This document shows positions 1-5,858 of a DNA stretch of 21,421 nucleotides, one piece after another. Position 1 is the first letter of the stretch. Each line of letters begins with the position of its first letter. The stretch is taken from the NCBI GenBank assembly GCA_031431035.1, contig JANPCR010000186.1, positions 1 through 21,421 of the forward strand, in the 5' to 3' direction. The translations under genes and the position numbers were made by a program. The notes beneath the pieces were generated by a model. It saw only the letters and a list, made by a program, of their open reading frames with translations. It did not search any database and was not told the DNA's origin. The stretch is from JANYCG01 sp031431035. Lineage in GTDB: Bacteria; Pseudomonadota; Gammaproteobacteria; Burkholderiales; Burkholderiaceae_C.

Positions 1-1211
1 CCAATCCCGACAAGCCCGACCAGGTGGTGGATTCGCCCGGCAGCAATGCCGGGCGCGGATTGAAACATTTCTGTTTGAGTCGACTCACACAAAAACGAAC
101 GATTCGCCCGGCAGCAATGCCGGGCGCGGATTGAAACATTAGTAGCAACCTTGTTGACGGCGTTGCGCTACGATTCGCCCGGCAGCAATGCCGGGCGCGG
201 ATTGAAACAGCCTCACACCCGAAGGTGTCGTCGTGCAGCTCGGCGATTCGCCCGGCAGCAATGCCGGGCGCGGATTGAAACAGATGCCCGCTGCTTATCG
301 GTTTGCTGCAAACGCGATTCGCCCGGCAGCAATGCCGGGCGCGGATTGAAACACTCCGGGGTGTTGGGAACGTTTGTTGGCTTTCCGATTCGCCCGGCAG
401 CAATGCCGGGCGCGGATTGAAACACCCAGCGCAAGGTGTCCGCGCAACCGTTGACGTGATTCGCCCGGCAGCAATGCCGGGCGCGGATTGAAACCTTGGT
501 CACAGAGCGCCAGACGGCCCGTAGGACATGATTCGCCCGGCAGCAATGCCGGGCGCGGATTGAAACGCCATCTAACCGTATGACCCGCCCGCTCGACTCC
601 GGATTCGCCCGGCAGCAATGCCGGGCGCGGATTGAAACCCCGTCAGGGTCTCGCTCAAAGGGCGGGCGGGCGGGATTCGCCCGGCAGCAATGCCGGGCGC
701 GGATTGAAACAATACGCAGGAAACGCAACATGACAGACACGGTTGATTCGCCCGGCAGCAATGCCGGGCGCGGATTGAAACTACACATTTTTGGCCATCC
801 GCCCATGTCAGTGATGATTCGCCCGGCAGCAATGCCGGGCGCGGATTGAAACAGGCTAGTCAAAACCCAATCCCAAGTTTTCCGAAGATTCGCCCGGCAG
901 CAATGCCGGGCGCGGATTGAAACCGAGCAATCATGCAATCGAGAGGTCGGCCATGGTTGATTCGCCCGGCAGCAATGCCGGGCGCGGATTGAAACAGGCT
1001 GTCAGGCACACAGGCATCAAGATCAAAGGCGGATTCGCCCGGCAGCAATGCCGGGCGCGGATTGAAACATGTACTTTTGCAGCGCCTCTGGGCTTGCAAT
1101 CTGATTCGCCCGGCAGCAATGCCGGGCGCGGATTGAAACGATGGCGAGGATGGGGCGGCGGGCTTGCAAGGGCTGATTCGCCCGGCAGCAATGCTGGGTA
1201 TGTATTGAATC
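1..1211 (+). CRISPR. CRISPR array, 37-bp repeat, 17 repeats, open at the left edge
   Basis: Repeats start at 30, 101, 172, 245, 316, 387, 458, 530, 602, 674, 745, 816, 887, 959, 1032, 1103 and 1175. The first 16 read as identical 37-mers starting GATTCGCCCGGC and ending CGCGGATTGAAAC. The 16 complete spacers are 34, 34, 36, 34, 34, 34, 35, 35, 35, 34, 34, 34, 35, 36, 34 and 35 bp; bases 1-29 are the end of one more. Each repeat holds a perfect 8-bp stem, CGCCCGGC/GCCGGGCG, around an AGCAAT loop, followed by 11 nt ending ATTGAAAC. That form fits crRNA processing by Cas6 or Cas5d in a class 1 system, but the subtype cannot be fixed without cas genes and none are in the window. The plus strand is the likely transcribed strand and the leader lies left of position 1. 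Confidence 0.98.
1175..1211 (+). repeat. Degenerate terminal CRISPR repeat
   Basis: This last repeat differs from the other 16 at repeat positions 21, 25, 26, 27, 29 and 36. The changes break the 3' arm of the hairpin and the ATTGAAAC end, while the first 20 bases stay intact. A decayed copy at one end is normal for the leader-distal end of an array. It therefore marks the old end, and the newest spacers lie to the left, outside the window. Confidence 0.93.
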
Positions 1212-1314
1212 TTTCGCGGCTTCGCCGCCGAGTTTAATTCGCTCAGCGGCCTTCCTGCGCGCAGTACGACGCCGGTTTATTCGTTCATCCAGTAAAAAAT
1301 TTGGAAACTATATC

Positions 1315-1433
1315 GCTATAATTTATGTAGCAAACTATGTATATTATTCGAGAGCTAGAGTCCGATTTAATCAAGATTTTTGTCAAAACAGACAAAAACA
1401 CGATTTTTTACTACAATTGTGGTAAATTATGTA
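1315..1433 (+). repeat. Dispersed intergenic repeat, copy A
   Basis: The copy contains TAGCAAACTATG, then ATTATTCGAGAGCTAGAG, then a T/A-rich stretch, and ends in CTACAATTGTGGTAAATT (1411-1428). The first half closely matches copy C at 15356-15434 on the other strand. The whole length matches copy B at 2242-2355 less closely, but with the final 18 bases identical. It codes for nothing convincing. It resembles short intergenic repeats I recall from Comamonadaceae genomes, an association not tested here. Confidence 0.8.
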
Positions 1434-1438
1434 AAAAC

Positions 1439-1492
1439 GACCCGACTTTACAGACAGGTACCGCCTGCCGTGGGTTGAAAGGGGGTCGGGTC
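1439..1492. other. Inverted repeat, possible RNA hairpin
   Basis: GACCCGAC at 1439-1446 is the exact reverse complement of GTCGGGTC at 1485-1492. A short inner hairpin, CAGG-TACCG-CCTG, sits at 1455-1467 in the 38-nt loop. There is no T-run after the 3' arm, so a rho-independent terminator is unlikely. It could be a structured RNA or chance. Confidence 0.35.
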
Positions 1493-1523
1493 ATCGATTT
1501 AACTCAATTCGCCAATTCGCCCG

Positions 1524-2165
1524 TCAAGGCCGCACAAACGCCTTTCGCGCTGCGTCAACAGATACTTGCGCGTGGCAGCCGTGCAAATGGTCGTTCACTA
1601 CGCCCATGGACTGCATGAAGGCGTACATGGTGGTGGGGCCGACAAAGCTGAAACCCAGCTTTTTGAGCGCCTTGCTCAACGCCAACGATTCGTCCGTTTG
1701 AGCCAGGGTGATAGCGATTTCAGGGGTGATCTTGCGCGGGCGCTTGCTTGCCTCAGGCTCGTGCGACCACACCAGTTTGGCCAGCGCACCTGGGCCATTG
1801 GCGTCGATCAAATTGCAAACGCGCTGCGCGTTGTTGATGGCCGAGTTAATTTTTCCTCGGTGGCGGATGATGCCCGCGTCCAGCACCAGGCGCTCAATGT
1901 CAGCGGCAGTGAAGCGGGCGACTTTTTCAAAATCAAACCCCGAAAAGGCTTTGCGAAAGTGCTGGCGCTTGCGCAAAACGGTCAACCAGCTCAGGCCAGA
2001 TTGAAATCCTTCGAGGGTGATTTTTTCAAACAGACGCTGTTCGTTGCTGACGGGTTGGCCCCATTCGGTGTCGTGGTAGTGAACGTAGTCGGCAAAGGCT
2101 TCACCTTGGTTGCACCAGGAGCAACGGGAGTGGCCGTCAGCGTGTTGGACGATGGAAAGCGGCAT
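1524..2165 (-). CDS. tag: DNA-3-methyladenine glycosylase I
   Basis: This 213-aa protein removes 3-methyladenine from alkylated DNA as the first step of base excision repair. It aligns by eye with E. coli Tag along its length. The zinc ligands of the family are present: Cys15 and His31 near the N terminus (RCSWC and YHDTEWG), and His193 and Cys197 near the C terminus (NDHLHGC). The active-site glutamate corresponds to Glu52 in LEGFQSGLSW, with the stacking tryptophan Trp60. The segment VLDAGIIRHRGKI is highly typical of the family. About 11 residues precede the usual start of E. coli Tag, and the C terminus runs about 12 residues past the last zinc ligand. It is a stand-alone gene reading towards the CRISPR array, with dispersed repeats on both sides. 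Confidence 0.96.
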   Translation of the reverse strand: MPLSIVQHADGHSRCSWCNQGEAFADYVHYHDTEWGQPVSNEQRLFEKITLEGFQSGLSWLTVLRKRQHFRKAFSGFDFEKVARFTAADIERLVLDAGIIRHRGKINSAINNAQRVCNLIDANGPGALAKLVWSHEPEASKRPRKITPEIAITLAQTDESLALSKALKKLGFSFVGPTTMYAFMQSMGVVNDHLHGCHAQVSVDAARKAFVRP

Positions 2166-2241
2166 GGGACTGAGGGGCGGGGAGTGAAAGTTGCCATGTT
2201 AGCGCCTGCAGACCGGCAATGTGCAGACACCAAAAAAGCAA

Positions 2242-2355
2242 AAATAATAGCGAACTATTGATATTTTTCGGGAGCTATTGGCCGATTTGGCTTGGATTTT
2301 TGAAAAACTCTGCATTTTCTTCAAAAATTGCTACAATTGTGGTAAATTTGACGTA
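2242..2355 (+). repeat. Dispersed intergenic repeat, copy B, carrying the toxin-antitoxin promoter region
   Basis: This copy shares the layout of copy A: AGCGAACTAT, TTTTTCGGGAGCTA, CCGATTT, GATTTTTG, then CTACAATTGTGGTAAATT (2331-2348), which is identical to 1411-1428. It ends about 70 bp before the antitoxin start, so it lies where the promoter of that operon must be. It is less conserved than copies A and C are to each other, so it is probably an older copy. Confidence 0.75.
2329..2337 (+). promoter_or_regulatory. Possible extended -10 promoter of the toxin-antitoxin operon
   Basis: TGC-TACAAT fits an extended -10 element (TGn plus five of six bases of TATAAT). It lies about 87 bp upstream of the antitoxin start. 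No good -35 box was seen at 17 bp. The ACAATTGT palindrome overlaps it, so this may also be the operator bound by the antitoxin. This is inference from sequence only. Confidence 0.35.
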
Positions 2356-2423
2356 GCTTCTTCGAAATTCATCAAACTCCTGCCTGTCATCTACCCAACC
2401 CACCCTGTCAAAGGACTAAACCC

Positions 2424-2663
2424 ATGGCTACCAACCCAAGCACCTCCATTCGCATCAGCCAGGCACTGTATGAGCAAGCCAAGGTGGACGCGGTGATCGA
2501 CCATCGCACCATTGCCGGGCAAATTGAATATTGGGCGCGCATTGGCCGTGCGGCGCTAGACAACCCGGACCTGCCCGTGAGCTTTGTCGCTGATTCGCTG
2601 GCGGGCTTGGCCGAGCCGCGCAACCAATCGACCCCGTTCAACCCCAAGGTAGCACAAGGATGA
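2424..2663 (+). CDS. ParD-like antitoxin of a type II toxin-antitoxin system
   Basis: This 79-aa protein starts with a ribbon-helix-helix-type segment (STSIRISQALYEQAKVDA, residues about 6-23). It continues with a second helix typical of ParD-like antitoxins (HRTIAGQIEYWARIGRAAL). The C-terminal half is likely flexible and would bind and neutralise the toxin. The family resemblance is to the ParD_like group (PF11903), recalled rather than searched. The start ATGGCTACC follows AAAGGACTAAACCC, a reasonable ribosome site. The stop overlaps the toxin start by 4 bases (ATGA), a classic antitoxin-first arrangement. It probably represses its own promoter. Confidence 0.85.
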   Translation: MATNPSTSIRISQALYEQAKVDAVIDHRTIAGQIEYWARIGRAALDNPDLPVSFVADSLAGLAEPRNQSTPFNPKVAQG

Positions 2664-2923
2664 GCGCCGCCGTTGTGCAAACGCGCCGATTTGCGCGGCA
2701 GTTCAAAAGTTTGCCTGCCGACGCTGCGGCAGAGGTCAGCCAGGCGGTCCAGCGAGTGGTTAAAAACCCTGAGGCCGGTGGCCTGCAAAACGTTGATTTG
2801 GCAGCCCTTCGGGTGTTTCGTTTTAACCTGAGCGGTAGGCCCTACTTGCTTGGCTACACCCAGGGTTCCACGCTTCGCTTGATTCACCTGGACGCGGATG
2901 TGTTGCGCGCGGGCTCGAATTGA
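2660..2923 (+). CDS. RelE/ParE-family toxin
   Basis: This 87-aa basic protein has the ParE/RelE fold pattern: FARQFKSLPADAAAEVSQAVQRVVKNPEAGG (helices 1 and 2), then strands LAALRVFRFNLSGRPYLLGYTQGSTLRLIHLDA. Members either poison DNA gyrase (ParE) or cut mRNA on the ribosome (RelE); the sequence does not decide which. Translation is coupled to the antitoxin through the ATGA overlap. No frameshift or truncation is visible, so the module looks intact. It lies about 1.4 kb from the end of the CRISPR array, within an accessory stretch. Confidence 0.82.
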   Translation: MSAAVVQTRRFARQFKSLPADAAAEVSQAVQRVVKNPEAGGLQNVDLAALRVFRFNLSGRPYLLGYTQGSTLRLIHLDADVLRAGSN

Positions 2924-2940
2924 GTCTTTAAGCTGTTGAC

Positions 2941-3015
2941 GCGTCATGCTTTGCCTAAGAACCCTGGATGCGTCATGCTGCGCCTAAGAACCCTGAAAGC
3001 GTCATGCTGCGCCTG
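2941..3015 (+). repeat. 29-bp tandem repeat running into the start of the next gene
   Basis: Unit 1 is 2941-2969, unit 2 is 2970-2998, and a partial unit 3 starts at 2999. Units 1 and 2 agree at 25 of 29 positions. Each unit starts GCGTCATGCT and carries TAAGAACCCTG. The ATG of unit 3 (3004) is the likely start codon of the following gene, so its 5' end has been duplicated upstream. As 29 is not a multiple of three, the extra copies are out of frame with each other. Confidence 0.85.
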
Positions 3016-3306
3016 ACGCAGGCCCCCAACCTTGCGATTGCCACGCTGTGGGCAGACGCGCTAGGCACCGAAGGCATTGTCGCCAGTGTTCAGCGCCAGT
3101 ACCTGGGCGGCATGATGGGCGAGCTGCCGCCCGACCAGTGTTTGCCAGAGGTCTGGATCACCCACAACGAGCAAGAACCCCGTGCCCGCGTGGTGCTGCA
3201 CGATTTGCAACACGTGCCCCAACACCGCTGGCACTGCGTGTGTGGTGAGCTGGTCGAAGGCGGGTTTGACCAGTGCTGGCACTGCGGCGTGTTCATGCCA
3301 CCTTAA
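3004..3306 (+). CDS. DUF2007-like small protein with C-terminal zinc ribbon
   Basis: The 100-aa protein begins MLRLTQAPNLAIATLWADAL. That opening and the following GIVASVQRQYLGG segment resemble DUF2007 proteins (putative signal-transducing, PF09413; recalled, not searched). The C terminus has a zinc-ribbon pattern, Cys78-x-Cys80-x10-Cys91-x2-Cys94 (HCVCGELVEGGFDQCWHCG). An in-frame ATG at 2968 would add 12 residues encoded by the 29-bp tandem repeat, so the start at 3004 is preferred, although its ribosome site is weak. The molecular role is unknown. The gene converges on the large minus-strand gene that follows, with 28 bp between the stops. Confidence 0.75.
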   Translation: MLRLTQAPNLAIATLWADALGTEGIVASVQRQYLGGMMGELPPDQCLPEVWITHNEQEPRARVVLHDLQHVPQHRWHCVCGELVEGGFDQCWHCGVFMPP

Positions 3307-3334
3307 TGTGTCAAGCAAACTGCCTGCGAACGAA

Positions 3335-5686
3335 TCAAGCTGCCTGCAGCAGTTCCCAAATACGCGAGGGGGTCATGGGCATTTGAACCCGGGTCGTTTT
3401 GGCCTTCATGCCATTGCGCGCCAGGGCGTCGGCCACCGCGTTGACGACGGCAGGCGTTGCGCCAATGGTGCCCAGTTCGCCCACGCCTTTCACGCCCAGG
3501 ACGTTGTTTTTGCAGGGGATCGACTGGTCCATCTCGTTTTTAAAGTGCGCAATGATGTCGCTGTGCGGTGCGCAGTAATCCATCAGGCTGCCGGTGAGCA
3601 ATTGGCCCGTTTCGCGGTCGTAAATCAGGTGTTCGCAAAGCGCTTGGCCCAGGCCCTGTACCGCGCCACCGTCCAGCTGGCCGCGCACAATCATGGGGTT
3701 GATGACGCGGCCCACGTCGTTGACTGACGCATAGGCCACCACTTCAACATGTCCGGTGCTGGGGTCGATTTCGACCTCGCACACATGGCAGCCATTGGGC
3801 CAGGTCGGTCCAGCCGCCGTGGTGCTGGACGCCACATGAATGCGTTGATCGCTTTGGCGAGCCGCTAGTGCAAACAGATCCACACTCAGGTCAGTGCCAT
3901 TCACCTTGAACGTCGCGTTGCTGTAGGTGATGTCGTCCGGGGCAACTTCTAGCTCTTTGGCCGCTAGCAGACGCGCGGCGTCGATGGTTTTTTCAGACCC
4001 GACCAGCACGGCAGAGCCGCCCGTGAAGATTGAGCGCGACCCTGCGCTGCCAAAACCTTTGCCCCGGTCGGTGTCGCCCAGGACGATGCGCACCTTGTCA
4101 ACAGGTACGCCAAACGCGTCAACCACCAACTGGGTCAAGCTGGTGGCAATGCCTTGGCCCATGGCTTGCACGGCTGAAAAAACTTCGATGATGCCTTCAG
4201 GTTTGACCGTCACGGTGACGCTTTCTTCCAGCGCGTTGCCGCCCGTCCATTCCAAAAAGGTGGCCAGTCCCAAGCCGCGCAGTTTGCCGTGGGCCTTTGA
4301 GGCGGCGGCGCGGGCGTCAAAACCGGTCCAGTCGGCCAGTGCCAGGCCTTGGTTCATCACGTGCTCAAACATGCCCGTGTCGTACACCTGGCCCATCGGG
4401 TTGCTGTAGGGCATTTGGCTGGGCTTGATGAAGTTGCGGCGGCGCAGTTCCACCCGGTCTATGCCGATTTGGCGAGAGGCTTCGTCCATCAGCCGCTCGA
4501 TGTTGTAAATTGCTTCAGGGCGGCCTGCGCCCCGGTACGCACCGGTCGGGGCGGTGTTGGTCAGCACGGCCTTGAAGTGAAAGTCAATCGTCTGAATGTC
4601 GTAAACGCTGGTTTGTACCCAGGGGCCAATCAACAACTGAATGGCAATGCCCACACCGGTGGCATAAGCGCCCACGTTGGCGTTGGACTGAACCCGCAGC
4701 GCCAAAATTTTGCCGTTTGCGTCCAGCGCCAATTCGGCGTGGGATTGCACGTCGCGGCCATGCGCACTACTTAAAAATTCTTCGCCGCGCTCTGCCACCC
4801 ATTTGACCGAGCGTTTCAGGCTGTGCGCACAAAAGGCAATCGCAATGTCCTCAGGGTAGGCGCCAGTTTTCATGCCAAAGCCGCCACCCACGTCGCCCAC
4901 CACCACGCGCACACTGTCTGGCGCTAAGCCCAACACGCCGCACACGGTATCGCGCACGCCCGAGGGCATTTGCGTGCTCATGCGAATGGTCAAGCGCCCT
5001 GTTGCGGGGTCAAAGGTGTCCAGCACGGTGCGCGGTTCGAGCGAAAACGCGGCCACGCGCTGGTTGGTCAGGTCCAGTCTCACAACATGCGCGGCGCTGG
5101 CAAAGGCTTCCGTGGTGGCGTTGGCTTTGCCATGGCGAATTTCAGCGGCGATGTTGTCGCCCAACTCGGCACACAGCAAAGGCGCACCAGCCGCCATGGC
5201 ATCGTCCAGGTGCACAGCCATACGCTGCTCGTCGTAATCGACCTGAATCGCCTCTACCGCGTTACGGGCTTCGGCCAGCGTTTGGGCGACCACAGCCGCC
5301 ACCGCTTCGCCGACAAAACGCACGGTGTCCACCGCCATGGCGTAGCGCGGCGCAGACCGGGCATCGGTGCCGTCGGCCCTTTTAAAGCCCGCCACACCTG
5401 GCATGGGCTTGGCCCCTTCTTTCACCATGTCCGCTCCGGTCACGACCTGCAGCACGCCTGGCATGCCTTTGGCGGCGCTGGTGTCAATGGAATTGATGCG
5501 GGCGTGCGGGTAGGGGGAACGCAAAAACATCAAAAATGCCTGAGCCTCTGGGGCCACATCGTCCGTGAACTGCCCCAGACCTTTGAGCAGCAGGTCATCT
5601 TCTAGGCGGCGAACTTCTTTGCCACTGCCAAAACGGGCGGTAGCGTTGTCAACCATGGAGTGGGGCGCTGGAGTGGCAGTGGTCAC
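3335..5686 (-). CDS. Molybdenum hydroxylase large subunit, form II CoxL / xanthine dehydrogenase family
   Basis: This 783-aa protein is the molybdopterin-cytosine-dinucleotide-binding subunit of a xanthine oxidase-family enzyme. The N-terminal a/b hammerhead domain (about 20-160) starts GSGKEVRRLEDDLLLKGLGQFTDD. The Mo-binding domains follow, with VGGGFGMK (266-273), AYRGAGR (383-389), QAMGQG, and GVKGVGELGTIG with the expected catalytic Glu737. AYRGAGR marks form II (BMS) CoxL-like proteins; true CO dehydrogenases carry AYxCSFR, so CO oxidation is not supported. The substrate is unknown. The FAD (CoxM) and 2Fe-2S (CoxS) subunits are absent from both sides, which is unusual. The start is a GTG at 5686; an ATG at 5656 (residue 11) is an alternative, and neither has a clear ribosome site. 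Confidence 0.9.
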   Translation of the reverse strand: MTTATPAPHSMVDNATARFGSGKEVRRLEDDLLLKGLGQFTDDVAPEAQAFLMFLRSPYPHARINSIDTSAAKGMPGVLQVVTGADMVKEGAKPMPGVAGFKRADGTDARSAPRYAMAVDTVRFVGEAVAAVVAQTLAEARNAVEAIQVDYDEQRMAVHLDDAMAAGAPLLCAELGDNIAAEIRHGKANATTEAFASAAHVVRLDLTNQRVAAFSLEPRTVLDTFDPATGRLTIRMSTQMPSGVRDTVCGVLGLAPDSVRVVVGDVGGGFGMKTGAYPEDIAIAFCAHSLKRSVKWVAERGEEFLSSAHGRDVQSHAELALDANGKILALRVQSNANVGAYATGVGIAIQLLIGPWVQTSVYDIQTIDFHFKAVLTNTAPTGAYRGAGRPEAIYNIERLMDEASRQIGIDRVELRRRNFIKPSQMPYSNPMGQVYDTGMFEHVMNQGLALADWTGFDARAAASKAHGKLRGLGLATFLEWTGGNALEESVTVTVKPEGIIEVFSAVQAMGQGIATSLTQLVVDAFGVPVDKVRIVLGDTDRGKGFGSAGSRSIFTGGSAVLVGSEKTIDAARLLAAKELEVAPDDITYSNATFKVNGTDLSVDLFALAARQSDQRIHVASSTTAAGPTWPNGCHVCEVEIDPSTGHVEVVAYASVNDVGRVINPMIVRGQLDGGAVQGLGQALCEHLIYDRETGQLLTGSLMDYCAPHSDIIAHFKNEMDQSIPCKNNVLGVKGVGELGTIGATPAVVNAVADALARNGMKAKTTRVQMPMTPSRIWELLQAA

Positions 5687-5858
5687 GGAAGGGGTCTCGT
5701 ATGAAGTGGGAAGGAGCCGAGCGATGTGAGTCTTGGACGGGTTCAGGCAGGTTATCCGACTGGTTTTCGGCCAAGTCTAGCTCGAAATCGATAATCCTAC
5801 CTGTCGCCGATGAAGCCGTGAATGGGCTGTCAAATGGCTGGTTGGTTGACACGGCACA
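5687..5858. promoter_or_regulatory. Divergent promoter region between the CoxL-like and ThDP enzyme genes
   Basis: These 172 bp separate two divergent genes and must hold both promoters. GATAAT at 5790-5795 is a possible -10 for the plus-strand gene, but no good -35 box lies 17 bp upstream. No clear operator dyad was seen. A small minus-strand reading frame here (to 5903) overlaps both genes and is judged spurious. Confidence 0.4.

Larger units (their letters stand above)
1212..1523. other. Intergenic region between CRISPR trailer and tag
   Basis: These 312 bases hold no convincing gene. They start with a small GC hairpin just after the array (GCGGC-TTC-GCCGC, 1216-1228), which may help end the array transcript but lacks a T-run. 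Next come copy A of the dispersed AT-rich repeat (1315-1433) and an inverted repeat (1439-1492). The composition drops sharply in GC between about 1290 and 1440 relative to both flanks. Confidence 0.7.

Noticed and set aside
1069..1174. Spacers 15 and 16 share GGGCTTGCAA at almost the same offset
   Set aside because: Ten bases among 16 spacers may be chance, and the rest of the two spacers differ; not enough to claim a common target.
151..1237. Several open frames on both strands within the CRISPR array
   Set aside because: They are made of the repeat translated over and over with spacer sequence between; no ribosome sites or known domains.
1507..1523. ATTCGCC and ATTCGCCCG next to each other, like the start of the CRISPR repeat
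   Set aside because: Only nine bases match and no hairpin or ATTGAAAC end follows; too short to call a decayed repeat.
1337..1618. 93-codon plus-strand frame after the array
   Set aside because: It begins inside dispersed repeat copy A, runs antisense into the tag gene, and has no recognisable protein features.
2278..2496. 72-codon plus-strand frame upstream of the antitoxin
   Set aside because: It lies in repeat copy B and overlaps the antitoxin gene out of frame, with low-complexity content.
3335..5686. Reading the CoxL-like protein as a carbon monoxide dehydrogenase
   Set aside because: The active-site loop is AYRGAGR rather than AYxCSFR, and the other subunits are missing.
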